64,000 nt of DNA from contig NZ_VWXI01000014.1 in NCBI RefSeq assembly GCF_011752525.1, positions 62,001 through 126,000 of the forward strand. The letters run 5' to 3'. Below are positions 18,601 to 26,569 of this stretch, piece by piece. The first letter of the stretch is position 1. Every line of letters starts with the position of its first letter. A program made the translations under genes and the position numbers. The notes beneath the pieces were generated by a model. The model was not told the origin of the DNA. It saw only the letters and a list, made by a program, of their open reading frames with translations, and made no database searches. Source of the stretch: Pantoea sp. Cy-639 (GTDB taxonomy: Bacteria; Pseudomonadota; Gammaproteobacteria; Pseudomonadales; Pseudomonadaceae).

Positions 18601-20097
18601 GATGCCTGGCGGCGTATTCCTGCACCGGGGGAGGGGGTGGATAGTGTGCTGTTCACTGGTGGGCACCCTGGCCAGCTACCTGTACTGCCAGCGGGTATCC
18701 GCTTCTCCCAGGTGACTGAACTCGGTTTCCAGGGAATGGGCTTGCCTGGTGTGCCAGCTGCCTTCCTTGAAGCCTTTCCCAATCTGCGCGTGCTGCGTCT
18801 GAAAGGCAACCGGTTGACGCGCCTGCCCAACCAGCTCGCGCTCGACAAGTTGACAGTACTGGAGCTGTACAACAACCAGATCGTCCTGGACACCGCCCAG
18901 GCTACGGTCCTGGCCAGCTGTGAAAACCTTGAGTACATCAACCTTGCCGATAATCCGTTGGGCAGGTCCTTCTCGGTCAGCGGCATGCTGCGCCTGCGCA
19001 AGTTGCGTCTGCGCAATACCCAGATCGATTCACCGCCCAATGGCCTGGAGGACTGTCCGCTGCTGGAGTTGGCAGACCTGCGGGACAACCGGATCACCCG
19101 CTTGCCGCAGGAGCTCATGGGCCTGCCTTCCTGGACTGGGCGGACCATACACCTGGATGGCAATCCCCTGGACAGCTCGCAACTGGAGCGCTTGCGTAGC
19201 GCACCACAGGACGAGGAGTCTGGCAGTGTGGTGGCCGAGCGCTGGGCGACAGCGGCACCTGCCGAGGTGCGCCAGAACCTGGTCGGATATTGGACACAAC
19301 TGCAGGCGAGCGCCCACTCTGCGGGCGTCATGTCATTGTTGGGCCTGTTGCAAAAGACTGCACGATTCCGCCAGCAGCCACGTCTTCTGGCGAACCGGGT
19401 GTACCGGATGTTGCAGGGCATGCAGTCTAACGCGCGCTTGCGTGACGAGCTGTTTGCCCACGTCGATGATGGCTTGACGTGCCAGGATGGTCACCTCTGG
19501 CGCTTCAGCATGCTGGAGGTGCGCATGAAAGCCTGGAGTGTCGCCGAGGCAGCTCGCCCCGATGAGGCCCAGGCCGCATTGGTTCGTTTTGGTCGACGTC
19601 TATGGCGGCTGTACAAGGTCGAGGAACTGGTGAGTCAGCGCATTCCTCGTTGGCCTACCCGCCAGAACATCGACCCGCTGGAAGTGGTCATGGGGTATCA
19701 GCTGGCACTGCGCGAACACCTGGAATTGCCTATCGAGGCCGACGAGATGGCCTACCCACAGGATGCGCGCCTCGATGTGTTGCGTATCGGACGGATCCGC
19801 GATGAAGTGCTGGCGCATGAATCGCAAAGCGAACTGGCGAGCTGGCTGGTCGACCAGCCGTTCTGGAGCGAATTCATGGACAAGGCTTATCAGGCCCGGT
19901 TCGTGCAACTGGATGAAAGTTTCCATCGACAGTTGGAGGCAGTGCTCGAGGAGTCTCAAGCCGCTGGAGCGGCGGGGAGGAAGGACACTGTGGGCGATAT
20001 CCAAAGGGCACAAGGCAATGCCAGGAGACGCTTGATGATCGATTTGACGTTCGCAGCGATGGACACCCCCGCCGGCGGCACGGAGCTTCTCCTGTGA
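15622..20097 (+). CDS. Giant LRR protein with NEL-type E3 ubiquitin ligase domain, paralogue C
   Basis: A 1491-residue third paralogue. It shares the N-terminal DUF6543-like domain (AYIPGDPHGPWSAF near residue 290), hydrophobic helix WLLLSLASFFVPEIALAFLA at about 403-435, a second hydrophobic stretch (RLAAIAAMVVGGKLL), LRRs at about 1027-1186 (LRVLRLKGNRLTRLPNQL, LTVLELYNNQI) and a C-terminal NEL-like domain with GLTCQDGHLW, giving C1287 and D1289. No signal peptide is present. The last 40 residues are a charged helical tail unlike that of A. The gene is a separate unit after a terminator. By family knowledge the host target would be eukaryotic; natural hosts such as insects, plants or amoebae are inference. 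Confidence 0.86.
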   Translation: MTDVDDTPRPDPHILAQAYQDNLIANRQPPWLKNLTGEQLDELSQAMKTSLRGRRLIATRLRQVQRIDHFTVPVVREALQGFDPSFDPAAMRFDQGVFRPVTSWGPNRAPIHEVEYRTIPLMEAVLWNFTAGEAKEGGQREGNCLEDAQGKEVQHPSAIEFARLCRELDLGARYQAHLDGVLHTPWSDHDEQVDVPSLLEQTLKADMLMEAYKARYHHGTLDDQELQLILGLCRSGVPGRLEGDEVMARQLSLFGCRLEQIVVLDVKEDGLLFGKNRKRVLAYIPGDPHGPWSAFDSLEAFARQVPGKRLRESAYQGFFKRFVPLAERAAFFAQVRDSLGDLAQWATRDLNEQLQDYPRPLFSHLATAHSLKVMTDAAVVLSPVAQLDQRLQRDHHQRLASDGWLLLSLASFFVPEIALAFLALLAWEVLGAVFEGIEAWFDGDMHEAVEHFFDVGKRLAAIAAMVVGGKLLARSLPGAGAVDGLVATRLENGQEKLWTMDLVPFRSAHPPEEAQVDEQGIHRLNDQRWVEMDGHYYAVQRTADRQLQVRPRNGHGPLLSRMGAGGWRLQCDDPAGWSDVHQMFRRLGEAFRPLHDEQIDQVMAIHGLDADQLRALHVRTDAVPAELLDTAMRVRMAERVIEVENKLRLGVPVWDFEALQAAQGLPGAADVFGPALASLVQRQRRQLLGELYRRWSEGLGQRGEGLLRQFSGLHRCAAQALLRQASVEDSQRFTTTGRVPLRLAEAARSMALRVRAIRVHEAFALETPQTSDLARVALGMLKHVAGAPQIRWRLFEGEVNGPLLFDTSGNMASLDLVHDHGQFRLFAGGLSNSAAGELFTVMAGALNEEQRATLALGEPFPARLQSRLGQEAAQRRGEVERLLSPTHRGALAALQRLDAQRIGFPLSGRGAIRALGPSALYPEVRRIYPCFDVEQIVQWLADLEREGQQVWEALPRLRQQLLQLEETLHKWHVASHQDAGSQAVRGMIKERLIDAWRRIPAPGEGVDSVLFTGGHPGQLPVLPAGIRFSQVTELGFQGMGLPGVPAAFLEAFPNLRVLRLKGNRLTRLPNQLALDKLTVLELYNNQIVLDTAQATVLASCENLEYINLADNPLGRSFSVSGMLRLRKLRLRNTQIDSPPNGLEDCPLLELADLRDNRITRLPQELMGLPSWTGRTIHLDGNPLDSSQLERLRSAPQDEESGSVVAERWATAAPAEVRQNLVGYWTQLQASAHSAGVMSLLGLLQKTARFRQQPRLLANRVYRMLQGMQSNARLRDELFAHVDDGLTCQDGHLWRFSMLEVRMKAWSVAEAARPDEAQAALVRFGRRLWRLYKVEELVSQRIPRWPTRQNIDPLEVVMGYQLALREHLELPIEADEMAYPQDARLDVLRIGRIRDEVLAHESQSELASWLVDQPFWSEFMDKAYQARFVQLDESFHRQLEAVLEESQAAGAAGRKDTVGDIQRAQGNARRRLMIDLTFAAMDTPAGGTELLL

Positions 20098-20255
20098 ATG
20101 TGTCGTGCTTCGGCGGAGCCTGAGTCGATGTATCACTCTGTATCTGTGTGTCGATCTGACGTGCTGCCATACAAAACACCGTCTGTCGCGATACACCGAC
20201 GACACACCGCTGCGGCCAAATGGCTCCACTTTTCAACCACACGTGGAGCTTCATC

Positions 20256-20786
20256 ATGAAATCGACTCGAAACACGCTCGGCCTGCTCGGTGCCACCCTG
20301 ATCGGCGGCATGTTCATGGGCAACACAGCCTTTGCCGTAGAACCCCTGTCCCAGGGCTACCAGCTGGCCTCGGCCAAGACCCCGGGCGAAGGTAAATGCG
20401 GTGAGGGCAAGTGCGGTGGCGGCGGCAAGGCCACACAGGCTGAAGGCAAGTGCGGCGCCAGCGGCAAGGCCACCAAGGCCGAGGGTAAGTGTGGCGAGGG
20501 CAAGTGTGGTGCCAGTGCCAAGGCCGGTGCCGAGGGCAAGTGCGGTGAAGGCAAATGTGGCGACGCATCGTTCGCACGCACCGACACCAACCACGATGGC
20601 AAGGTTTCCCGCGAGGAGTTCCTCGCGGTTGCCAAGGACCGTGCTGGCGACTTCGACAAGATCGACAGCAACCACGATGGCTTCATCTCCGAGCAGGAGG
20701 CCCATGATCACTTGGCAGCGATCTTCAAGGCCAATGGCAAGGCCATGCCCGAAGGGCTGTTCAGCCATCTGGCCGAGCAGCACTGA
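20256..20786 (+). CDS. hvfA: HvfA-type RiPP precursor with EGKCG repeats and two EF-hands
   Basis: The 176-residue product from the ATG at 20256 starts with a Sec signal peptide (MKSTRNTLGLLGATLIGGMF, cleavage near AFA|VEP). The middle contains seven EGKCG motifs. In characterised HvfA/bufferin relatives the MNIO enzyme turns the Cys of such motifs into oxazolone/thioamide groups that bind copper. The C-terminal part carries two canonical EF-hand loops, DTNHDGKVSREE and DSNHDGFISEQE, which suggest calcium binding. The enzyme genes hvfB and hvfC follow in the same direction. An upstream in-frame start at 20220 would add 12 residues before the signal peptide and is unlikely. The product is probably exported to the periplasm to buffer or carry metal. 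Confidence 0.85.
   Translation: MKSTRNTLGLLGATLIGGMFMGNTAFAVEPLSQGYQLASAKTPGEGKCGEGKCGGGGKATQAEGKCGASGKATKAEGKCGEGKCGASAKAGAEGKCGEGKCGDASFARTDTNHDGKVSREEFLAVAKDRAGDFDKIDSNHDGFISEQEAHDHLAAIFKANGKAMPEGLFSHLAEQH
20388..20561 (+). repeat. Degenerate coding repeat encoding seven EGKCG cores
   Basis: Repeats of GA(A/G)GG(C/T)AA(A/G)TG(C/T)GG(C/T) occur singly or as tight pairs, with spacers such as GGCGGCAAGGCC and ASAKAGA. Codon choice varies between copies at third positions, so the repeat is kept at protein level rather than being a recent DNA-level expansion. Confidence 0.85.
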
Positions 20787-20807
20787 GCCCAGCTCATACG
20801 GCTGATT

Positions 20808-20837
20808 GCAGGGCAGGTCCGACTGGGCCTGCCTTGC
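20808..20837 (+). promoter_or_regulatory. Strong hairpin between precursor and enzyme genes (possible attenuator)
   Basis: A 13-base-pair stem (20808-20820 with 20825-20837, two G-U pairs) with a GACT loop. It sits 21 bases after the hvfA stop and 31 bases before the hvfB start, and no U-tract follows directly. It could stabilise the hvfA mRNA or cause partial termination, so that more precursor than enzyme is made. That role is inference. Confidence 0.6.
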
Positions 20838-20868
20838 ACCTCGATCCTTTTCAAGGAGCTGTCCGCGC

Positions 20869-21693
20869 ATGACCCCCACCTCATTGAATACAGGCCTTGG
20901 GTTGCGCCGTGGCCTGCTGTCCGAACTGCTCAAGCTGGACAGCGGCGCGGTGGACTTCCTCGAGTGCGCCCCGGAAAACTGGATCGGCGTCGGCGGTGCG
21001 TTCGGCCAGGGCCTAGAGCGCCTGGCCGAACGCTTCGCCATCGCCTGTCACGGTTTGTCGTTGTCGCTCGGTGGCACCGAGCCGCTGGACATGACATTGC
21101 TGACGCGAACCCGGCAGTTCATGGACCGTCATCAGGTGCGTTTGTACAGCGAGCACTTGAGTTACTGCAGTGATGACGGTCATCTGTATGACCTGATGCC
21201 GATCCCGTTCACCGAAGAAGCCGTAGAGCATGTCGCTGCACGTATTCGCCAGGCCCAGGATGTGCTGGGCCGGCGCATCGCGGTGGAAAACATCAGCTAT
21301 TACGCCGCCCCCTATCAGGCCATGGACGAGCTCGACTTCATCCGAGCGGTGCTCGACGAGGCCGACTGCGACTTGCTGCTGGACGTCAACAACGTGTTCG
21401 TCAACGCCTGCAACCACCGATACGACGCCCAGACATTCCTGGCCGGCCTGCCGGTGCAGAGGGTGGTGGGCATGCATGTGGCCGGACATTACGACGAAGC
21501 CGCGGACCTCAAGGTCGACACCCACGGCGCGCCGGTCAAGGAAGATGTCTGGGACCTGTTCGCCAGCGCCTGCCAGCGTTTCGGCACGCAGCCGACGGTG
21601 CTCGAACGTGACTTCAACTACCCACCGCTGGCCGAGCTGCTGGCAGAAACGGCGCGCATCCGCGCACTGCAACTGGCCCATGGAGCGTGCTGA
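20869..21693 (+). CDS. hvfB: MNIO family (DUF692) RiPP-modifying enzyme HvfB/BufB
   Basis: A 274-residue multinuclear non-heme iron-dependent oxidase. The family has a TIM-barrel fold and uses two or three irons to oxidise cysteines of a partner peptide. Visible family blocks are GLGLRRGLLSELL at the start, FLECAPENWIGVGG, SEHLSYC, the IAVENISYYAAP strand, LLLDVNNVFVNACNH and GMHVAGHYDEA, with His, Glu and Asp residues of the expected metal site. The ATG at 20869 has AAGGAG at 20853-20858. It probably modifies the EGKCG peptide encoded just upstream. hvfC begins one base after the stop codon. Confidence 0.92.
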   Translation: MTPTSLNTGLGLRRGLLSELLKLDSGAVDFLECAPENWIGVGGAFGQGLERLAERFAIACHGLSLSLGGTEPLDMTLLTRTRQFMDRHQVRLYSEHLSYCSDDGHLYDLMPIPFTEEAVEHVAARIRQAQDVLGRRIAVENISYYAAPYQAMDELDFIRAVLDEADCDLLLDVNNVFVNACNHRYDAQTFLAGLPVQRVVGMHVAGHYDEAADLKVDTHGAPVKEDVWDLFASACQRFGTQPTVLERDFNYPPLAELLAETARIRALQLAHGAC

Positions 21694-21694
21694 C

Positions 21695-22399
21695 ATGTCC
21701 ACGACACTGCGTGCGCAGCAATTCACCCTGGCCCGGCATTTGCGCGATCCTGTTGCCAATCCACCGCCACCCGGTATCGAGGCGCGTCGCCTGAAGGTCT
21801 ATCGCGAGCTGTTTCTCGGCGCGATCGAGGGCCTGCTGGCGGGCAGTTTCCCAGTGCTGCGCAGTACCTTGGGCGAGGCGCGCTGGCAGGCGCGGGTCGC
21901 CGATTTCTACGCCCGCTACCGTAGCCAGACGCCGCTGTTCACCGAGATTGCCGAAGCCTTCATCGATTACCTGCAGGGCATCGAGCTCGATGCGCCCTGG
22001 CAACTGGAGCTGGCGCACTACGAATGGGTCGAGGCCCAGCTGTACTTGAGTGACGCCAAGGACCCAGCCCATGATCCGCAGGGCGACCTGCTCGATGGTG
22101 AACCGCTGCTGTCCTGCGTGGCACGGGTTCTGGCCTATCGCTGGCCAGTGGAACGCATCGGCCCGGACTACCAGCCGACCGAACCCGGGCAAGCGCCGAC
22201 CTTGTTGCTGGTCTACCGCGATGGCGACCTGCAGGTGCGTTTTGCCCGTATCGCACCGCTGGCCTGGCAGGTGCTCGTGGGGTTGCCAGGTACCGGCCGC
22301 GAGCGCTTGCGGGCGCTGGGCAATGACCAGGTGCAGCGCCAGGGGCTGATGCTGCTGGAGCAGTTGCGCGAGCAAGGCATCATTGTCGGGACCCGTTGA
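21695..22399 (+). CDS. hvfC: DUF2063 partner protein HvfC/BufC
   Basis: A 234-residue protein with the N-terminal DUF2063 domain (AQQFTLARHLRDP, RRLKVYRELFLGAIEGLLAGSFPVL) that accompanies MNIO enzymes and is thought to bring the precursor peptide to the enzyme. The start at 21695 follows the hvfB stop by one base with GGAG at 21682-21685; an in-frame ATG at 21680 is also possible. The 3' end overlaps that of the convergent DMT transporter gene by 20 bases. No DoxX-like fourth gene (BufD) is present here. Confidence 0.9.
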   Translation: MSTTLRAQQFTLARHLRDPVANPPPPGIEARRLKVYRELFLGAIEGLLAGSFPVLRSTLGEARWQARVADFYARYRSQTPLFTEIAEAFIDYLQGIELDAPWQLELAHYEWVEAQLYLSDAKDPAHDPQGDLLDGEPLLSCVARVLAYRWPVERIGPDYQPTEPGQAPTLLLVYRDGDLQVRFARIAPLAWQVLVGLPGTGRERLRALGNDQVQRQGLMLLEQLREQGIIVGTR

Positions 22400-23366
22400 G
22401 CCCACTGTCTTCGCGGTCTTGCCGGAGCGAGCCTGGCTGCGCTTCGGCCTTCTTCGCCGGCTTCAACCGCGATACACCGAACAGCACCAGGGCCAGGCCG
22501 ACGATCTGGTACAGCGAGACCTGCTCGCCGAGAATCGCCCAGGAGGCCAGCACGGTCAGTACTGGCCCGAGGTTGCCCACCGCAGCAGTGTGGGTCGGCC
22601 CCATGCGCTGGATCGCCAGGGCCACCCAGTAGATCGGCAGCACTGTCGAGAATAGCGCCATCAGTGCCGCGTTGCCCCACACTGCCCCCGGCAGTTGCAG
22701 CAATGGCGCGACATCCGCCACCAGCAGGTAGTGGGCCAGCACCATCAGTGACGAGGCCGTGCCACACAACCCGGCCAGACGCATCGAACTCATGCGCTTG
22801 AGCATCATGCCGGTGCCGGAATAGTACAGGGCATAGGTCACCGCGCTGGCGAACACCCACAGCGAGCCTACCACCACCAGGTTGCCGCCACCGGCCGTGC
22901 CGATATCGTGGACGAAGGCGATACCCAACCCTAGGTAGCACAGGCCCATGGCGGCCAGGGTGCGCAGGGAGGGCCGCTCACGCTGGATCACGGCCTGGAT
23001 CAGCAGCACCAGGGTCGGATAGGTGAACAGGATCAGGCGCTCCAGGCCGGCGCTGATGAACTGCAGGCCATAGAAGTCGAACAGGCTCGCCAGGTAGTAG
23101 CCGAACAGTCCGAGCAGCGCCACGCGCATCCCGTCACTCAAGGTCAGTGGCGTATCGCCTCGACCACGGCTGGACCACACCAGCCAGGCGAACAGTGGCA
23201 GCGCCAGGGCCATGCGCAAGGCCAGCAGGGCAATGGCGTCCACCGGACCTGCGGCATAGGCGAGCTTGACGAAGATGGCCTTGAAGCTGAAGCCCAGGGC
23301 CGCCAGTACGGCGTACAGGCTGCCGTTGGCAAGGGCACGGTGGAGCGGGGCGGGCAGGTTTGGCAT
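22380..23366 (-). CDS. DMT-superfamily (EamA) permease
   Basis: A 328-residue inner-membrane protein with ten predicted hydrophobic segments arranged as two EamA repeats (first ALGFSFKAIFVKLAY, second GSLWVFASAVTYALYYSG). The family exports amino acids, metabolites or drugs. The C-terminus is a cytoplasmic charged tail (RLKPAKKAEAQPGSL). It is divergent from a LysR gene with an approximately 100-base shared control region. Its 3' end overlaps the hvfC stop region, so the two units converge. The substrate is unknown. Confidence 0.85.
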   Translation of the reverse strand: MPNLPAPLHRALANGSLYAVLAALGFSFKAIFVKLAYAAGPVDAIALLALRMALALPLFAWLVWSSRGRGDTPLTLSDGMRVALLGLFGYYLASLFDFYGLQFISAGLERLILFTYPTLVLLIQAVIQRERPSLRTLAAMGLCYLGLGIAFVHDIGTAGGGNLVVVGSLWVFASAVTYALYYSGTGMMLKRMSSMRLAGLCGTASSLMVLAHYLLVADVAPLLQLPGAVWGNAALMALFSTVLPIYWVALAIQRMGPTHTAAVGNLGPVLTVLASWAILGEQVSLYQIVGLALVLFGVSRLKPAKKAEAQPGSLRQDREDSGLNGSRQ

Positions 23367-23469
23367 GGGCAGTCCGTAACCGGTGGCGTTGCGGCTTATT
23401 CTGGAGCGAATGCCGGTGCGCTAGAATCGCTTTTTCTCGAACATGGCGTTCTATTCTGGAGAAGTCAGC

Positions 23470-24354
23470 ATGCACTTCGATCTGCCCGACCTGCGGCTGC
23501 TCGCCGCCATCGCTGCCACCGGCAGCCTGAGCAAGGCGGCGGCGACCTTTCCGGTGGCGGTGTCGGCCGCGAGTACGCGTCTGCGCCAGTTCGAAGCACG
23601 CTGTGGCCTGACGCTGTTCGTGCGCAAGGCCGACGGCATGCAGCTGACACCGGCCGGTCGGCTGGTGCTGGAGTCGGCCCGTGGCGTGCTGGGCGAGGCG
23701 CAGAAACTGCGCGACACCCTCAAGGAATTGGCCGGTCAGCGGCGCATCAACCTGCACCTGGCGGCCTCCACGGTGAGCAACAGTACTTTGCTGCCCGCGG
23801 TGCTCGGGCCTTTCCTTGCCGATTACCCGGAGGTCGATCTGCAACTGGTCGAGCACAAGAGTGTCGATGTGCTGCGGATGGTGCTGGCCGGGGAGTGCGA
23901 GATCGGTGTGTACGACGGCAACCTGGTCAACGATGGCGTGGTGTCGTTGCCGTTCCGTACCGAGCGCCTGGTCCTGCTGGTGCCGACCGATCATGCCCTG
24001 GCCGGGCGCGTCGACCTGCACCTGGCCGATGCCCTGGGCTTTGCCTTCGTCTGCCTGCCGGCCGAGCGGGCGATGCAGCGCTTCATCGAGGAACTGGCGA
24101 TGAACCTGGCGATGCCGCTGAAGGTGCGGGTCCGCGCGCCCAGTTTCGAGGCCATTGCCCAACTGGTGGCACAGCATGCAGGCATCGCCATGCTGCCCGA
24201 GACCGCGGCACTGCGCGCCGAGCAGGAGTTCGCGGTGCGCCGGGTGGCCCTGGCGGAGCGCTGGGCGACCCTGGAATTGAGGATCTGCTTCCGTGGCTGG
24301 GACGTGTTGAGTTCCCATGGTCGACAACTGGTGAGCTTCCTCTCCGGCCCGTGA
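23470..24354 (+). CDS. LysR-family transcriptional regulator
   Basis: The 294-residue product starts at the ATG at 23470 (GGAGA about 7 bases before; TAGAAT -10 box at 23422-23427). The HTH (residues 1-60, LRLLAAIAATGSLSKAAATFPVAVSAASTRLRQ) and a type-2 periplasmic-binding-like effector domain are complete. The divergent DMT permease next door is the likely target. An upstream in-frame ATG at 23443 would add nine residues and lacks a comparable ribosome site. Confidence 0.87.
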   Translation: MHFDLPDLRLLAAIAATGSLSKAAATFPVAVSAASTRLRQFEARCGLTLFVRKADGMQLTPAGRLVLESARGVLGEAQKLRDTLKELAGQRRINLHLAASTVSNSTLLPAVLGPFLADYPEVDLQLVEHKSVDVLRMVLAGECEIGVYDGNLVNDGVVSLPFRTERLVLLVPTDHALAGRVDLHLADALGFAFVCLPAERAMQRFIEELAMNLAMPLKVRVRAPSFEAIAQLVAQHAGIAMLPETAALRAEQEFAVRRVALAERWATLELRICFRGWDVLSSHGRQLVSFLSGP

Positions 24355-24491
24355 GGTGGCTGGATGGGTAGCTGCCCATCAGTGGTCTGTCATTCGGATA
24401 TCACCCCGTCCCGTGCCAACTACCTCGGATACCGATAGCCCTTCGCATGGGGCGATCCTTCAGTGGTTCGTGTTCTCTCTGGCGCTCGCGG

Positions 24492-24821
24492 CTACTTGTT
24501 GTTGATGCACTGCGACTGCACCACGTAGCGCACGGTGCGCAAGGTACCCTGGCTGTCCTCGAAGGTCATCAGCCGTGGCACCACGTTGCAGGTACGCGGA
24601 TCGCCGGACTGGCGCACGAAGCGGGCGACGTCCAGTTTCATGCCGTAGCGGTAGTCGACGATGTCCGGCATGGGCTTGTCGCGTTTCGCGGCATAGGCGG
24701 CCACCGCCTGCTGGTGGTCCTGGAGCAGTTGTTCGTTGCGCTGCTGGGAAAAGCCAGTGGCCTGAGCGGACAGGGACAGTGCCAGCAGGGCGGCGATCAA
24801 GGTCGGTCGTAGCAGGGTCAT
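24492..24821 (-). CDS. Small exported DUF2790 protein
   Basis: A 109-residue protein with a Sec signal peptide (MTLLRPTLIAALLALSLSAQ, cleavage near AQA|TGF) and the short DUF2790 domain (VDYRYGMKLDVARFVR, then CNVVPRLMTFEDSQGTLRTVRYVVQSQC). Two cysteines may form a disulfide. DUF2790 proteins occur in several copies in Pseudomonas, some in metal-responsive loci, but have no settled role. The start at 24821 has a GGAGG about 9 bases upstream; the frame extends further but without support. Confidence 0.85.
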   Translation of the reverse strand: MTLLRPTLIAALLALSLSAQATGFSQQRNEQLLQDHQQAVAAYAAKRDKPMPDIVDYRYGMKLDVARFVRQSGDPRTCNVVPRLMTFEDSQGTLRTVRYVVQSQCINNK

Positions 24822-25107
24822 GGTGCGAACCTCCGGGAGATGGATTTCGCAGTCCACGCTAGCGACGGCCAACCCACAGGGGCATGACGGCAGGGTTACA
24901 GATGTGAAAGGTCGCCTGGCGTGATGCCCACCCCCTAGTTCCCGTCCCCCATGACGCGATTGTAATCCTGCGCTCACCTTCCCGTTATCCGCCAGCGGCG
25001 AGCATCTGCCTCGGCCGAAGGGGCTGGGTGCGCGCGCATCTGGCCAGACCAGGGACGCTCCAGCGCCAAGGCCCGACAACAAGAACAGCCAATCGAAGGA
25101 GCATCGG

Positions 25108-26445
25108 ATGACCAACCGTCCAACACTTCCCCTGGCCGCGCTGCTGGCGCTGAGCGGCCCTGGCGCCTGGGCCGCCGAGCCGTCGCCGGAGGGGTTCATC
25201 GAAGGCAGCCGCCTCAGCGTGCTCAACCGCAACTACTACTTCAACCGCGACCACCGTGATGGCCCGGCGCCGACCTACCACCGTGGCAAGGCCAGCGACA
25301 ATGGCTACTCCGAGGCCTGGGCCCACGCCATCATCGCCCGCTTCGAGTCCGGCTTCACCCCAGGCACCGTGGGTGTTGGCGTGGATGCCTTCGCCATGCT
25401 CGGGCTCAAGCTCGACACCGGCGGCGGGCGTAACGGCGGGCGCAGCTCGTTCGACGTGCTGCCGGTGGACCGCGATGGCCAGGCGCGCGACGAATACACC
25501 AAGGTCGGCGGTGCGGCCAAGGTACGCCTGCTCGACACCGTGCTGCGAGTTGGCGATGTGTTCCCGGCCAACCCGGTGGTCGCGGCTGGCGACTCGCGCC
25601 TGCTGCCGGAAAGCTTTCGCGGCGTGACCCTGGAGAACACCAGCCTGGCGGGGCTGACGCTGCAGGCCGGGCGGTTGCATGGGATGAGCCAGCCGGTGTC
25701 CAGCGACCTGCGCGACACCTTCGTGACCTTCTATGGCGGGCCGGTGGACTCGCCCTGGATCGCCTACGGTGGTGGCGACTACGCGATCAACGACAACGTC
25801 AGTGTCAGCCTGTTCGGCAGTCGTCTGAAGGATGTCTGGAACCAGTACTACGCGGGTACCAGCATGATCTGGCCGCTGTCGGAGCAGTTGGCGCTGATCG
25901 GTGCTTTCAATTTCTACAATGCCAGGGACGAGGGGCGCCAACGCCTGGGGCGTTTCGACACCGATATCTGGAGCGCCAAGCTTGGCGTGCGCTACGGCGC
26001 CCACACGGTGGCCCTGACCCATCAGCGCAACAACGGCGACAACGACTTCGACTACCTGCGCCAGTCCGACTCGATCTTTCTCGACAACTCCATCCAGTAC
26101 AGCGACTTCAACTCGCCGAAGGAGCGCTCGTGGATGCTGCGCTATGACTTGAACCTGGCCGCCTACGGCATTCCCGGACTGTCATTCATGACGCGCTACG
26201 GACGCGGCAGCGACGCCGACTACAGCCACGCCAACGCCTACTACATGCGCCGCGACGGCAACGGCGATCCGCTCACCGGGCAGAAACGCTGGGAGCGCGA
26301 CATCGAGGTCAAGTACGTGGTGCAGACCGGTCCGGCCAAGGACCTGTCGTTGCGCGTGCGCCAGGCCACGACTCGAGCCACGGCCTTCGAGTCGGACCTG
26401 GACGAGGTGCGGGTGATCGTCGAGTACCCGCTGTCGATTCTCTGA
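25108..26445 (+). CDS. OprD-family outer-membrane porin
   Basis: A 445-residue protein with a signal peptide (cleavage near AWA|AEP) and the OprD signature: EGFIEGSRLSVLNRNYYFNRD at the start of the barrel, EAWAHAIIARFESGFT, and VGVGVDAFAMLGLKLD. It ends in a beta strand with a hydrophobic terminus (VEYPLSIL). OprD-type porins pass small substrates such as amino acids or carboxylates. The specific substrate is not recognisable. AAGGAGC precedes the ATG, and a terminator follows 57 bases after the stop. Confidence 0.94.
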   Translation: MTNRPTLPLAALLALSGPGAWAAEPSPEGFIEGSRLSVLNRNYYFNRDHRDGPAPTYHRGKASDNGYSEAWAHAIIARFESGFTPGTVGVGVDAFAMLGLKLDTGGGRNGGRSSFDVLPVDRDGQARDEYTKVGGAAKVRLLDTVLRVGDVFPANPVVAAGDSRLLPESFRGVTLENTSLAGLTLQAGRLHGMSQPVSSDLRDTFVTFYGGPVDSPWIAYGGGDYAINDNVSVSLFGSRLKDVWNQYYAGTSMIWPLSEQLALIGAFNFYNARDEGRQRLGRFDTDIWSAKLGVRYGAHTVALTHQRNNGDNDFDYLRQSDSIFLDNSIQYSDFNSPKERSWMLRYDLNLAAYGIPGLSFMTRYGRGSDADYSHANAYYMRRDGNGDPLTGQKRWERDIEVKYVVQTGPAKDLSLRVRQATTRATAFESDLDEVRVIVEYPLSIL

Positions 26446-26502
26446 GTTGGCGCATTCACCCAGAGCAGCCGACGCGCTCCTTTGGTTACGGGTGGATACT
26501 TT

Positions 26503-26528
26503 GGCGCCTCGCAGAGGCGCCTTTTTTT
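26503..26528 (+). terminator. Rho-independent terminator after the OprD gene
   Basis: GGCGCCTC (26503-26510), loop GCA, GAGGCGCC (26514-26521), then seven T residues. Confidence 0.92.
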
Positions 26529-26569
26529 ACCAATGCGATACAAGACTCAGCTGTTTTTCCCGGGCTGTA

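Noticed and set aside
5606..20097. A linked type III secretion system for the NEL proteins
   Set aside because: No secretion apparatus, chaperone or needle gene is found anywhere in the window.
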